Assembly: GCA_025267735.1 (NCBI GenBank) | Contig: CM046303.1 | Span: forward strand, 45,769,380 to 45,833,379 | Length of the DNA: 64,000 bases | Reading direction: 5' to 3' | DNA from: Mactra quadrangularis | Lineage: Eukaryota; Mollusca; Bivalvia; Venerida; Mactridae | Part shown: positions 24,101-31,587 of the stretch, one piece after another | How the letters are laid out: the number at the start of each line of letters is the position of its first letter | Numbering within the stretch: the first letter of the stretch is position 1 | Notes under the pieces: model-generated | The model's database searches: none | Told to the model about the DNA's origin: nothing | The model's input: only the letters and a program-made list of their open reading frames with translations | Translations under genes and position numbers: made by a program

Positions 24101-26460
24101 GTTTTATTTTAATAGCTGCATTGATGTGGTACTTTCTTCAACTCCATCATCGTTGGCAACCACAGTACTTTCTTTGGTTTCACTCCATACTTGCCATTGG
24201 CAATTTGACTGGCAAAATCTTGTTTTCATAATTAAATATGCATGAGGCAGGGGAGATCAATCTTCTTCCAATGAATTTGCATCTTTAATGACAATGACAT
24301 CATACTGGGATTTTCTTACTTAGATAGAAATCAATGCACATGTTTATTTTCTCATTTTGAATGGTGATCCAAACCTTAGATATGAAACACAACTTCACCG
24401 GCTAGTTTTCCACAGTGGTTTCTATGTGGAACCAATGAAACTGCCTCATTAATTATTCATGATTCCAAGATTTTCCAAACCAAATGGTCAACAGTACATG
24501 CCGATGCAACTCTATGCACCTAAAGGGTTTTACAAATGTATGCTATCAAGAATTTTGGTTCTATGTCCTATATTTTTTAGTCTGCCAAGAGATTTGTTGC
24601 CAGATATGCTTTTTGTTACTGTTTTTTGTGTGAGAAGAATTTTTGTTGTTTTCAATGAGATCAGCTCAAATGTGTTTAGCCCTCAATATTTGTTTGGAGT
24701 TCTTTGTACACATTTGAGAAATAACTTATGCCTCAGTCCCATAAAATCGTGGCTTGTTACGGACCCGTACGTGCAGACAGTCGTAGGCAGTGGAAAGCCT
24801 TGTGTATCAAGGTGACGGTACGCACATGGTACAAAACAACACACTCGTACGGAGCCGTAGTTGGAAGATATACATGTTTAATCCATACTCGGCCACGATT
24901 ATGTTCACGATTTGACTTTGAAACTGATATGTGTATCCTGGACTCGTCTCACGGACCCTGGTAAAAACATAACAGTCCGTAGGGTACGCAAGACTTTGTG
25001 CGGATCCTTGCAGAGCTTGATCGCACAGCGCCCGTACGGTGCCCTCACGGCTATTTTTATGTTCATGGGACTGTAGCTTTAGTATTCTTTAGTTCGAATG
25101 TGTAGACATTATAGGTGCTCAGCAAGAATGATTAAATATGTAAATCCAAACCAATTCTTGTAGATTATTCCACAAAAAAGATAACTTAAAGTTATTCCAT
25201 TTTGAAATAATAAAATATATCATTTTACAAATGTCCCTATCTTAATCATAGAATTTCATATGATTATAAGGCGTTGTGTTTTTCTAGTATATTAAAAACA
25301 CATGTGACTATGTTAGTATTGATGTTTATATTTGTTATATTATAACAGGGTCTGCAATCAGAATATGACACTCAAGGTACATCTCTGGGTAATTATACAT
25401 ATGATGATAATGGTAATCCTATGCAGTTCTTCCCTGTTCAGGTAATGAATGATTTTAATGATAGTTATAATATGGACTTGGCTACATTTATAACTACACA
25501 TATAATGTATTGTCTATGTTGGGATCATGTACTTATGATAAATGTCTAAATAACAGTGACTTGCTTGGTTAGCTCAGTCGGTAACACATCTGATTACATG
25601 TCCTGGGTTTGTGGGATTGTTTTCATGCAGGATCTTTCATACTCTTTTGGAGTATTCTTGGCCATAATAGGGCTTTTTCAGCCCATCTCACGGGGCCGAA
25701 TATGGGCCCCATTCCCAATGCCAAATAACTACCATTTTTTCCCAATTTCAAGAAAAAAATTCCCAATCTTGTTAAATAATTCCCTGTGAACAGGATGTCT
25801 TTTGCCTTCAAATGAAACCACGAGATTTCATGTAAAAATAATAAATAATATAGAATTTGCATTGAATGCCTCACTGAATTGTAAGAACAAACAGTTACTC
25901 TTTGAGAGCACTGCAACACTTTCAGAGACGCCAAAGCAAAGCATATAAAGGTTTAATGCAGGAAACTTAATGATGAAATTTTCCAATTGGGTTGATTTTC
26001 TATATTTTATCCCAAATCGGACTATTTACAGCGTTAAAAATTCCCAATTTGGGCAGGGGCCTTTTTCCCAAATCCCATTGAAAAAAGCCCTGCCATTCTT
26101 TTACCTACCTTGGTATTAAGTGGGGCAGTTGTTGGCCTCATGGGGAGAGTAGGTGCTTAGTACTAGGTTAATAGCTATGCCCCAATGAAAGATTGCGTTT
26201 TGCTCAATAAATGACTATCAACTACTAGTATTTCTTCGAACTATTGATGAATTTGTGGAACATATTTTGGCTTGGTGAATTTTATGTTTTTCATGCATGG
26301 TTTTGTCTATAATTTATTACCAAATTTTCTTTTTTTGTTGTAGGTCACAGACGTTAAACCGTTTCACTTATTTGAGTTAAAGATAAAAAGTAACTATGGA
26401 AACCTAGTGTATACTTGTTTATATAGATTTAGAATTCATGGTAAACCATACCAAAGCTGA
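1..26460 (+). CDS. SUN1/2-like: SUN domain protein (SUN1/SUN2-like), 3' 15 exons, 5' partial
   Basis: This is the inner nuclear membrane half of the LINC complex; by family knowledge it trimerises in the perinuclear space and binds KASH peptides of nesprins. Exons read from the sequence: 1-143, 2042-2683, 3354-3512, 8850-9144, 11855-11928, 12676-12761, 13226-13417, 14511-14588, 15239-15478, 15977-16246, 17169-17253, 20021-20136, 23156-23323, 25349-25441, 26344-26460. All junctions are GT-AG and the joined frame from base 2 is open for 918 codons plus TGA. Counting from that codon: charged Ser/Asp/Arg-rich nucleoplasmic region about 1-320, hydrophobic stretches about 335-410, transmembrane helix about 419-437, coiled coil 467-690, Gln-rich segment 688-712, SUN domain about 746-917. 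SUN hallmarks are STRCSESY, FGVPLWY, PGQCWAF and YTCLYRFRIHG. Cys763, Cys801 and Cys905 match the KASH-bonding cysteine and the internal disulfide pair of human SUN2. The start codon lies upstream. Whether it is the SUN1 or SUN2 orthologue cannot be decided. Confidence 0.96.
144..2041 (+). other. Intron between SUN exons 1 and 2
   Basis: AT-rich intron with GTAAGA donor and TTTTTAG acceptor, containing the hAT MITE at 911-1629. The small hydrophobic open frame near 400-663 lacks any coding signature. Nothing else is seen. Confidence 0.85.
911..1629. mobile_element. hAT-type MITE
   Basis: The ends are a 17-bp inverted repeat, TAGGGCTGCAACGATTC at the left and its complement with one mismatch at the right (GAATCGTTGCAGCACTA). 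Both sides are flanked by an identical 8-bp duplication ATAAATAT (903-910 and 1630-1637), diagnostic of the hAT superfamily. The 719-bp body has no open frame, so it is non-autonomous. Subterminal ATCGA/TCGAT repeats are dense at both ends and could be transposase binding sites. It lies in the intron between exons 1 and 2. Confidence 0.92.
2042..2683 (+). CDS. SUN gene exon 2 of window, nucleoplasmic region
   Basis: A 642-nt exon, the largest in the gene, with acceptor TTTTTAG and donor ATG|GTAAGT. Both borders are phase 1, so it can be skipped without a frameshift. It encodes about 214 polar residues with many Arg/Lys, Ser/Thr and Asp and no clear domain, as expected for the weakly conserved nucleoplasmic tail that in this family contacts lamins. 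The overlapping frames on both strands are shadows. Confidence 0.9.
3354..3512 (+). CDS. SUN gene exon 3 of window, nucleoplasmic region
   Basis: A 159-nt exon between TTACAG and CTG|GTAAGT, phase 1 at both ends. It encodes a Ser/Thr/Asn-rich stretch starting LDSDVEFSDTDSSS and ending in TIVTTVT. It is too short to stand out as an open frame and was found from its splice sites and frame continuity. Confidence 0.85.
3544..4818. mobile_element. TA-flanked pogo/mariner-like non-autonomous element
   Basis: The left end CAGTAAAACCCCTCTAAACC and the right end, complement CAATGGAACCCCTCTAAATC, form imperfect inverted repeats. A TA dinucleotide sits at each border (3542-3543, 4819-4820). CAG-initial ends with TA duplication fit the Tc1/mariner-pogo group. 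Subterminal copies of TCCGGTTTGGAGAG occur at both ends. No transposase frame is visible in the 1.28-kb body. Confidence 0.75.
4911..6301. mobile_element. DNA transposon-like element with GAACG/CGTTC-rich arms
   Basis: CCCCGTTACACCAAACT at 4914-4930 is repeated in exact inversion at 6283-6299, and similarity continues inward (AGTTC...GAACGT). Both arms are saturated with CGTTC or GAACG motifs, more CG-rich than the surroundings. One small open frame (5412-5678) lies inside. Target duplications are unclear: TAA is seen on the left and TTA on the right, so PIF/Harbinger is possible but unproven. Confidence 0.7.
5412..5678 (+). CDS. Small open frame within transposon-like element (88 aa, unrecognised)
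   Basis: ATG at 5412 has a good context (CACCATGC). The frame encodes a basic N terminus (MPRKRSRARQAARVKT), an acidic Pro/Glu/Ser-rich middle and a basic patch (PEKRRKLRH), ending at TGA 5678. The sequence TTG|GTGAGA just before the stop could also be a splice donor, so this may be the first exon of a decayed transposase or DNA-binding accessory protein, or a captured host exon. The polarity looks nuclear, but no domain is recognised. Confidence 0.35.
   Translation: MPRKRSRARQAARVKTIAPNITCLDEAFEDQPLVKHKNPEPPEPVNENEGVVSPASSNDSDSQVSGEDLGQSQKPEKRRKLRHTPISW
6687..6840. repeat. Two-copy tandem duplication, about 84 bp
   Basis: The segment starting TAGGACCA at 6687 and containing ATGTGAAAATAAAATATTCA recurs at 6771 with scattered differences. 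It is a simple tandem duplication inside the intron between exons 3 and 4. Confidence 0.7.
7129..7395 (+). mobile_element. tRNA-derived SINE, copy 1
   Basis: A polymerase III A box (TAGTCCAGTGG, 7135-7145) and B box (GGTTCGATCCC, 7178-7188) are followed by a body with TTCCTTGAGCAAGAAAT and CACTCCACCCAGGTGTAAAT, and a T/A-rich tail. A 9-bp target duplication GTTATGTAG flanks it (7120-7128 and 7396-7404). The central block is shared with the copies at 32396 and 46142. It resembles the conserved central domains of mollusc SINE superfamilies, but I cannot assign the family name. Confidence 0.88.
8850..9144 (+). CDS. SUN gene exon 4 of window, hydrophobic segments
   Basis: A 295-nt exon with acceptor TTTTCAG and donor AAAAG|GTGAGA, entering in phase 1 and leaving in phase 2. 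It encodes three hydrophobic or amphipathic segments, the first running from YIVLPLIS through VLYIVWLLV and the last around MLLTTIQYVAWQLIV. SUN1-type proteins carry such extra membrane-associating segments before the true transmembrane helix. A large intron of 5.3 kb precedes it. Confidence 0.92.
9535..9885. mobile_element. PIF/Harbinger-like MITE, copy 1 (351 bp)
   Basis: It begins TGCCTCAGTCCCATAAAA and ends with the inverse TTTATGGGACTGTAGCT. The 3-bp duplication TTA on both sides (9532-9534, 9886-9888) fits the TWA target of PIF/Harbinger transposases. There is no coding capacity; the open frames crossing it are accidental. Confidence 0.82.
9983..11438. repeat. 45-bp minisatellite, about 32 copies
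   Basis: The unit contains GGCTAGGTGGTTAAGGCAGC, then TTGCTGGAATCAATTTTAGTCTTGA in two parts. Units are nearly identical and differ mainly at a G/A site (TTAAGGC or TTAAGAC), with a few local variants such as CTTCAGG and GGGTAGG. The period is divisible by three, so a 15-residue periodic open frame appears on the minus strand; this is a by-product, not a gene. The array fills most of the intron between SUN exons 4 and 5. Confidence 0.97.
11439..11789. mobile_element. PIF/Harbinger-like MITE, copy 2, inserted in the minisatellite
   Basis: It is the same length (351 bp) as copy 1, with ends TGCCTCAGTCCCAT and ATGGGACTGAAGCA, and TAA duplicated at 11436-11438 and 11790-11792. The left flank GGTGGT-TAA is part of a 45-bp array unit and the right flank TAA-GGC continues that unit for three bases. 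The insertion therefore hit the array, at its end. Confidence 0.85.
11855..11928 (+). CDS. SUN gene exon 5 of window, transmembrane helix
   Basis: A 74-nt exon with acceptor TTTTACAG and donor CTG|GTATGT. It encodes an RRTGRSCC basic/Cys lead-in followed by an almost purely Leu/Ile/Pro/Phe stretch of about 18 residues ending TG. This is the best candidate for the membrane-spanning helix separating nucleoplasm from perinuclear space; the preceding basic residues fit the inside-positive rule. Confidence 0.9.
12676..12761 (+). CDS. SUN gene exon 6 of window, start of lumenal region
   Basis: An 86-nt exon, acceptor TTGTAG, donor ACT|GTAAGT, from phase 1 to phase 0. It encodes YDMMSERSNFLSLFKQEKTF followed by IPVPLADT, the juxtamembrane lumenal linker just before the coiled coil. 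Confidence 0.85.
13226..13417 (+). CDS. SUN gene exon 7 of window, coiled coil
   Basis: A 192-nt phase 0-0 exon (acceptor TTCCAG, donor CAG|GTAACT) encoding 64 residues of charged, Leu/Ile-spaced helix such as LNAEVKKIILQLETNQQKEQ. It belongs to the trimerising lumenal coiled coil. Confidence 0.9.
13524..14341 (+). mobile_element. Helentron-like (pearl/HINE-type) element, copy 1
   Basis: The left end AGCTCGAATTT is matched by the inverse GTCGAGC located about 30 bp before the right end, an asymmetric inverted repeat. A small hairpin ending GACAGC then leads to the terminus CTTG followed by TT. A CG-rich block (GCATCGGTGTCCGCGTCC) follows the left end. The body is tandem units carrying CAACCACATCTCATGTGACA. 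Two units (about 13740-13865 and 14178-14305) are almost identical, showing a recent internal duplication of about 440 bp. Confidence 0.72.
14511..14588 (+). CDS. SUN gene exon 8 of window, coiled coil
   Basis: A 78-nt phase 0-0 exon (acceptor CTTGCAG, donor AAT|GTAAGT) encoding 26 residues, AQWKIEQEAKLTDMQDRHNV and a short tail, continuing the coiled coil. Confidence 0.87.
15239..15478 (+). CDS. SUN gene exon 9 of window, coiled coil
   Basis: A 240-nt phase 0-0 exon (acceptor TATTACAG, donor GAG|GTAGGT). Its 80 residues include LEEKLTALHMELQELDKTH and a CCHNATYYATAV segment. Heptad-like Leu spacing supports a coiled coil. Confidence 0.92.
15977..16246 (+). CDS. SUN gene exon 10 of window, coiled-coil end and Gln-rich segment
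   Basis: A 270-nt phase 0-0 exon (acceptor TTTTCAG, donor CAG|GTTTAT). It contains TQWLHSNYVSRDVLDERL, which resembles the W-x-x-x-x-[FY]-V-S-[KR] segment just before the SUN domain of vertebrate SUN proteins. It ends with three Gln tracts (4 Gln each) encoded by CAA runs. The donor has T at +4 and is weaker than the others, but the frame joins exactly to the next exon. Confidence 0.9.
16862..17101. mobile_element. MITE with long terminal inverted repeats (240 bp)
   Basis: About 55 bp at each end are inverted copies: GTATAGTTCTGTTATATTAA at the left and TTAATATAGCAGAACTATAC at the right, continuing to AATTACACGGTCAC / GTGACCGTGTAATT. The centre is only about 130 bp. The superfamily is unclear; a TA target is possible. 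It lies just upstream of SUN exon 11. Confidence 0.82.
17169..17253 (+). CDS. SUN gene exon 11 of window, helix into SUN domain
   Basis: An 85-nt exon (acceptor ATTACAG, donor GCAG|GTAATA), from phase 0 to phase 1. It encodes EVRRMIEEALFKYSADKTGM then ADYALESA. The DYALESxG motif is the classic entry to the SUN domain. Confidence 0.95.
17288..18350 (+). mobile_element. Helentron-like (pearl/HINE-type) element, copy 2
   Basis: Full-length relative of the element at 13524. It starts AGCTCGACTTTACGAAGT and a CG-rich block (GGCGTCGGCGTC, then repeated GCGTCC), carries five or six internal units spaced about 155-185 bp, and ends with GTCGAGC, the hairpin GCTGTC-TCCTCT-GACAGC and CTTG|TT. The architecture matches published descriptions of bivalve pearl elements and Helentron-associated elements. 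It has no coding capacity. It begins 34 bp after the donor of SUN exon 11. Confidence 0.75.
18411..18700. mobile_element. MITE (290 bp)
   Basis: CATTCGGAACTACCTCGGCGA at the left (first 20 bases counted) is matched in inversion by TCACCGAGGTTGTTCCGAATG at the right, about 21 bp with two or three mismatches. There is no open frame. No convincing target duplication was found, so the superfamily is not assigned. Confidence 0.7.
20021..20136 (+). CDS. SUN gene exon 12 of window, SUN domain with KASH lid
   Basis: A 116-nt exon (acceptor ATTGTAG, donor CAG|GTACTG). It encodes GGGVVSTRCSESYYRKTA and FGVPLWYTSNSPRTVIQ. The Cys of STRCSE corresponds to the residue that in human SUN2 bonds covalently with KASH peptides. 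The following segment corresponds to the KASH lid. Confidence 0.96.
21059..23060 (+). mobile_element. Helentron-like element with ATACCCCCGC end (2 kb)
   Basis: The left end ATACCCCCGC is matched by the inverse GCGGGGGTAT about 34 bp before the right end. Between that motif and the terminus lies a hairpin GCCAC-TG-GTGGC, followed by AGTT and CTAG|TT. The body contains degenerate tandem units of about 170-190 bp with CAATTCAAAATGGCCGAC and TTTTGCACACAAGTTC. A GGTT microsatellite lies near the left end. No transposase frame is present. Confidence 0.7.
21104..21144 (+). repeat. GGTT microsatellite
   Basis: About ten GGTT tetramers with one interruption (GTTTGTTGG), just inside the left end of the 2-kb Helentron-like element. 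Confidence 0.9.
23156..23323 (+). CDS. SUN gene exon 13 of window, SUN domain core
   Basis: A 168-nt phase 0-0 exon (acceptor TTTTTAG, donor CTG|GTAAGC). It encodes PEVYPGQCWAFNGAEGYLVI and a segment with FTLEHISKALAPTGEIDSAP. The Cys of GQCWAF is one partner of the conserved SUN disulfide. Confidence 0.96.
23444..23731 (+). mobile_element. Second tRNA-derived SINE type
   Basis: The head carries an A box (TAGCGCAGTTGG) and B box (GGTTCGAATCC). The anticodon-like loop TTTGGAA would read TGG, but the acceptor stem does not close, so this is not a functional tRNA. A body of about 200 bp and an A-rich tail follow. A 7-bp repeat GCTGAAC flanks it (23437-23443, 23732-23738). It differs from the SINE at 7129. 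Confidence 0.78.
24729..25078. mobile_element. PIF/Harbinger-like MITE, copy 3
   Basis: 350 bp, ends TGCCTCAGTCCCATAAAA and CATGGGACTGTAGCT, flanked by TTA on both sides (24726-24728, 25079-25081). It lies in the intron between SUN exons 13 and 14. Confidence 0.83.
25349..25441 (+). CDS. SUN gene exon 14 of window, SUN domain
   Basis: A 93-nt phase 0-0 exon (acceptor TAACAG, donor CAG|GTAATG). It encodes a GLQSEYDTQGTSLGNYTYD strand region ending PMQFFPVQ, matching the GxxS...LGxFxYD...QxF pattern of SUN domains. Confidence 0.95.
25556..25668 (+). repeat. tRNA-like repeat fragment interrupted by a MITE
   Basis: TTAGCTCAGTCGGTAACAC matches a polymerase III A box, with a degraded B box downstream (GGGTTTGTGGGA). 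The repeat seems to continue beyond the MITE that follows (about 26093-26200), so it is probably an old SINE split by an insertion. Confidence 0.45.
25669..26092. mobile_element. hAT-like MITE
   Basis: The ends AGGGCTTTTTCA and TGAAAAAAGCCCT are inverted. The flanking octamers GCCATAAT and GCCATTCT match at six of eight positions, consistent with an aged 8-bp duplication. The interior has inverted GGGCC-rich and CCCAATTT segments and no gene. Confidence 0.6.
26344..26460 (+). CDS. SUN gene last coding exon
   Basis: A 117-nt exon (acceptor GTTGTAG) ending in TGA at 26458-26460. It encodes FHLFELKIKSNYGN and YTCLYRFRIHGKPYQS. The Cys of YTC is the second disulfide partner, and the HGxP ending is typical of the C terminus of SUN proteins, where the KASH groove lies. 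Confidence 0.96.
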   Translation, partial: VTDVKPFHLFELKIKSNYGNLVYTCLYRFRIHGKPYQS

Positions 26461-26750
26461 ACTTCAGTCCTGTGTGATTCTGATGACAGTTATACCCAGA
26501 TTTTGAGAGAGGGTTATTGATTTAAAGAACTTGTCGTAAACTTTCCACTTGGACAAATTTGAAGACATTAATTGCATGAAGTAAATTAGACAGTGTCTGT
26601 AATTTCTGATTTATATGACAAATAGGACTTAGGTTCACCACCTTTAATGTCTTTCCTACATTTTTTATAGTGTCATTTTTGTCTAGAAACTTTAATTAAT
26701 TTTGATGTTAACTGTATACAATCGCTTCTCTGTCTGGTTAATAGAGCAGA

Positions 26751-26764
26751 AATAAAGAAATAAA
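26751..26764 (+). promoter_or_regulatory. Polyadenylation signals of SUN gene
   Basis: Two overlapping-spaced AATAAA hexamers (26751-26756 and 26759-26764) lie about 290 bp after the stop codon. They would give a 3' UTR of about 0.3 kb. Use of more distal sites cannot be excluded in this AT-rich sequence. Confidence 0.5.
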
Positions 26765-27098
26765 TACTCTCTAAACTGGATTATGTAATTGTTCAACTAT
26801 GTAATTATTGGGTAAATTAACTTGTTATTGCTTTCTCATATAGGATAAAGAATAATGATTGGAAAGAAATAGTTATTATAAAATGTAAGCCATCAGTGTC
26901 CTTAATGGTCTTTAAGTTCTTATGTAGGTTAACTTTATCAGTTAAAACACAGACAAGATGATTGTAATCTTCTTATATAAATATAATGGTCAATTACCCA
27001 GAATACATTGTGGACTATATGAACTGTCTCAGACTATAACCTTTACATAGTGCTTCCTTGTATGACCTTTAATGTTATATAAATGCTTTGCCTGTTAT

Positions 27099-27358
27099 TA
27101 TACCCCCGCTTCGAAGAAGAGGGGGGTATACTGTTTTACCCTTGTCCGTGCATCCGTCCGTCCGTTACGAAATTTCCGTCGCAGTTTTCTCAGCAACTAT
27201 AACATGCAGCAGCCTAATACTTTGCATATTGCTTCATCCCATAGTCCCATGTGGTGTAAAGCGTTTTATGCTCCTTGCTCATCTACTTCCTGTTTATCGC
27301 ATATTTTTAGATTTTGGCGGGGGTATCTTTAGTGAGCATTAGCTCACAGATTTACTTG
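27099..27358 (+). mobile_element. Short Helentron-like element (260 bp), copy 1
   Basis: It starts ATACCCCCGCTTCGAAGAAG and ends GCGGGGGTAT, then the hairpin GTGAGC-ATTA-GCTCAC, AGATTTA and CTTG|TT. The inverted motif is terminal at the left and subterminal at the right. The interior includes GTCCGTCCGT and CATCCCATAGTCCCATGTGG. It lies 3' of the SUN gene. Confidence 0.78.
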
Positions 27359-28120
27359 TTTAGTTAAGGGAAGTTATATAACCAGATATCTACATTGAAC
27401 TGATTGTTTATACTTTGTAGATTTATAGAAACAAACAAGTATGCTTTACAGCTTTATAGACAAATATGCTGTGTTGGGTTGAGTAAACTTTTACTGTCAA
27501 ACAATTACTGTTATAAGATCATAAGAAATTACTTGCTTGGTTGTAATCCCCACCCACTAAATTGTTGTCCATGTTTTAGACAAGTATGTGTCTAATGCAA
27601 AATGAATTATAAAACAGCTATTGTTACATAAAAATGTTATCCCGTTGTCATGATTATGAGGACTTGAGCAAGCAATAAGTTTACTGTAGTTAAATGCCCA
27701 TTTTATTTAAAATGATTTGTAAAGTTGTTGTAATTTTGTCGTTTTGGGCATTTTTTTACCCTAATGTACAGTGTACTTAAACATGTATTTAAATGTAGAT
27801 AGTGTACATGTTTCTGTTTGGTTGTGAATAAGAATTATTTATTATTGGAAATACTTGTTTGATATTTATAATTATTTTATTGTTTTAATGATGATTTGGT
27901 ATTAATGTCTACCGTTTGTGTTCAAATATTGTTTAAGTCTCTACATTTTTAAGAGATGGTTTATCATTGTTGCGAACCCACGGTGCTTGTATGTTATTAT
28001 AATTTTAATATAACCATTGACATATAGTACCCTGGGTTACTGAGGATGATATTTTATATGCATTAACTTTTGTTGGTGTACTGGGATTGTTTGGTGCAAA
28101 ACTGTATGTTTGTGTACCTG

Positions 28121-28218
28121 GGGCCCGTATTATCAAGCGTCTTACGACCGATTTTAGTCGAAAATCCTTCTATATTGTATTGTTAAATTATTGTAAGATT
28201 TTTGATAATATTCTGCCC
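28121..28218. mobile_element. Short palindromic MITE, about 98 bp
   Basis: GGGCCCGTATTATCAAGCGT at the left pairs imperfectly with the right end (TTTTTGATAATATTCTGCCC). The same end sequence (GCGTCTTACGAC) recurs at 53551-53642, so it is a dispersed family. Confidence 0.6.
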
Positions 28219-29539
28219 TGACTTATTGGTATTGATAGTAAAACTTAAATACAATTTTATTAGAATTATCTTCCATATGTTACTGATATTGTTCACAATC
28301 GTGATATTAATTCATTACTGTGTCACTATTCTTTCTGGTATATTATCATTGTCAAATTTTCATCTTGCAGCTTTTATCCTGAGTGAAATCTTGAGATTTT
28401 TCTGTGTGAGTGCTATTAATGTCAAGGAATATATTAAGGATATTGATTTTCCTCTGTATGACGAGACACTGTAAGGTTTAGCAAGTACTGGTTGGAGAAA
28501 ATTGTCACAAAAAGCTTGTAATATGAGCCAACTGTCATAAATTACAAAAGCAAAAAAGTTTTGATGAAAGACATGGAATTCAAATATTTAATGAGCATAG
28601 TTTTACTTTGTTTTCATTTTCAATTTATGGCAGTTGCCCTAATCAAGTTGATATTTTGTATCAATTATCAATAAGTTAAAATATTTTTGTATTAATATAG
28701 AATAAGTTAGAGAGTATATATATATATATATCTTTGTTAGATGGACAAAGTAAATATTTTAGTTCTCATGATTTGTGTTAAGAATGGATCATGCAAACCT
28801 ACATGGTAACAATATTATAAGAAATGTACTTAATTCTCTTATTTTGAAACGAAAATGTTCTGTTTTCTACAATTGTTTTTAAGCAACTTAGATACAGAAA
28901 TTGTCAAGCTATCACAAAGATTGGCGGAATAAGTTGATTACAATTACCATACCATTTGCTTCATGAGTGAAATATCATCAAATTCTGAAATGAATAATTA
29001 TACTTTGTGAAATTCATGTGACTTAATCTGTGAGTTATAGATGTATACCCTTTAAATGTATAAATGTGTCTTGTGTCAGTAAAACCTTTAAGGAAACTTA
29101 AAACAGATTTTAATTTAGCATAAATATCTTGATATGAGCTAGATTTACACTGTTTTCTCATGGCTGAAATAATAAATATCTCTTCCCTATTCTTACACAA
29201 GTATTCTTAGAAATTCTGATTTCTTTTTTACAATTTGCAAACAAAAAGTTACAGTTTAATATTAGTTGTATCGTCTAGAAGTTATAGCTTTTTAGAATGT
29301 CATATATAGTGTGAAAAAAAGGTTAGGTATTACTTTGGCACTGATATTCTGGAATTTTGTATCTGTGTATACTAATATGAGTCTTGTCATTGCACACTAA
29401 ACTTTGAATCCCTAGATCAAGGTTTATTTCCTAGTTGTACTTATTTTGAAAATTTAGTTGAATGTTGTTACTGTAAAAATAGTCTTCACAGAAAAACAGG
29501 TGCTCTTGTAATTCTCATGTATGCAGTATAATTTATTAT

Positions 29540-29792
29540 TATACCCCCGCTTCGAAGAAGAGGGGGGTATACTGTTTTACCCCCGTCCGTCCGTCCGTTA
29601 CAAAATTTCCGTCCCAGTTTTCTCAGCGACTATAACATGCAGCAGCCTAATACTTTGCATATTGCTTCATCCCATAGTCCCATGTGGTGTAAAGCGATTT
29701 CATGCTCCTTGCTCATCTACTTCCTGTTTGTCGCATATTTTTAGATTTTTGCGGGGGTATCACTAGTGAGCATTAGCTCACAGATTTACTTG
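29540..29792 (+). mobile_element. Short Helentron-like element, copy 2
   Basis: Very similar to the copy at 27099 along its whole length, with the same left end, interior, GTGAGCATTAGCTCAC hairpin and CTTG|TT terminus. The high similarity suggests recent spread of the family. Confidence 0.8.
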
Positions 29793-31402
29793 TTAAATAT
29801 TTTTTTCATGAAACATGACCGTTTAAATATTAAGGAAGAGTTTTGATTTAAATATTGTGCGACATTTGTCTCTCTTTTATTGCTTCTTTATTCAAACATT
29901 TTCTATGGGACTTTTGGTTTGTTCATTAAGTATTTTTTTATGAAGTTCGGTGGAAATAATGCTTTATTACAGTTTTATTTGGAATTTAAGATAACAATTT
30001 TATGGCTTATAGTGAATATTTGTTTTTACCAACTTAGCCAATTTTCATTTTATCATATTTTTGTCATAATACTCTCTTCAGTTTGAATGGAATTTTTCAG
30101 AGACCTGTTTTGCCTGAAAGTGTCAATTTCTAGTTGCAGGTTTCAAGTATTAAATATCTCATATAATTGTCTCATCTCAAATTGTCATATTTTTAAACAA
30201 AGCTATTTTATGGACAAATGTTTGCCTTTAATTTTCTGGGAGATTGCTACTTTGTTGGTTTAATATTTGATTTTGTTTAGTCTTGCAGAAGAAAATAAAT
30301 CATATTTAATTAAAACTAAAATTTCTGGTGTTCATAAATAATGCAAAAAAGTGTAATTTCATTTATAGGAGATTGTTGTTGGCATACTTTGTATTGATTA
30401 AAAAAGAAAGAAATGAGTGATGTTGTATTCAATAATAATAATATGCCTGAGATGATCTTGTGTCTTATTAATTTGTTCGGATATTATTTTTTTATATATT
30501 TTCAACATAGTTCAATTTACCAGTGACTAATAATTGCATCATTCTTTAATTCCTGTTCTAACTTTCTTGTACTAGCTTCATGAAGATTTTATTGAAATAT
30601 TTTTGTCTGTTGATTTAAATATCAGAGTTGAGACCCCGACCCACCCCCTCAATAACGAGAGTTACAAAATATCAAGTTGTTCATCATGCTTTCCAAAGAT
30701 AAGGTTAAAACATAGTTAATTATTTGTTACATCTCTTTAACATGATGTCTTATTCATGACTTATTGCTATTAATATTTATACTGACAAAAACCAGTCTCA
30801 TCAAAACCAGACCTTATGTTTCTGCATGCAAACTGGTGTTTCTTGTATTAGCTTTAGTCGGTGTCAATTTTACCTGCCACATCAGTGAGTCACTTTCATC
30901 ATAGCTGTTTTATCTGATAGTTGAAATCTGCTATTTTAAAAGTTGTTCCATGGTTGTTTATATTATTATTGTGTATTGTATCTTATGACACCCATCCATG
31001 TACATGTAAGAATATCAAAGTGTGACATTACTATGTGTGCAAATCAAAGTTCAATCCAACATGACTCATCTGTTATGATGCAAATGTAGTAAAGCTTAAA
31101 GTATTCTGATTTTAATTTGATTGTATGTAAAAATGATACATTTCTTAAAGGCAGCAATCATAATGTACATATCAGATCATTCTGTAAACATATTATAACT
31201 TATCTTGATAGATCTGTGCTTATTTTCATAGATCCTTGTAACTTTTCAGTATATACCATGCTTTGCCTTATAGTGACAGTATGCTATTATACATGTAATA
31301 TATATTTATTGCTTCAATGCTGTGGTAACTCCACCTTTCGCTTGCACAAATCAATTGTTGTTTTGTAGTATTTATAGTCGAATCTCATACAATACATTAT
31401 TA

Positions 31403-31587
31403 CAGTAAAACTCGGATATAACATACTCGCTGGGCCATAGAAAATAGGTATGTTATAACCGAGGTATGTTATATCCATATAGCATACTAAGTATGTTATA
31501 TATCAGGATGAAAAACGGGCCAGAAAAAATGGTATGTTGTAACCGAGTGTATGTTATATCAGAGTATGTTATATCTGAGTTTTACTG
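31403..31587. mobile_element. TA-flanked MITE with CAGTAAAACTC ends (185 bp)
   Basis: CAGTAAAACTCGGATATAAC at the left is inverted at the right with one mismatch (GTTATATCTGAGTTTTACTG). TA lies at both borders. The interior repeats the motif GTATGTTATA several times. The first nine bases equal those of the element at 3544, suggesting a related Tc1/mariner or pogo transposase. Confidence 0.82.

Noticed and set aside
28202..28474. 90-codon hydrophobic plus-strand frame
   Set aside because: The composition is simply that of T-rich DNA; it overlaps the end of a MITE and has no splice or start support.
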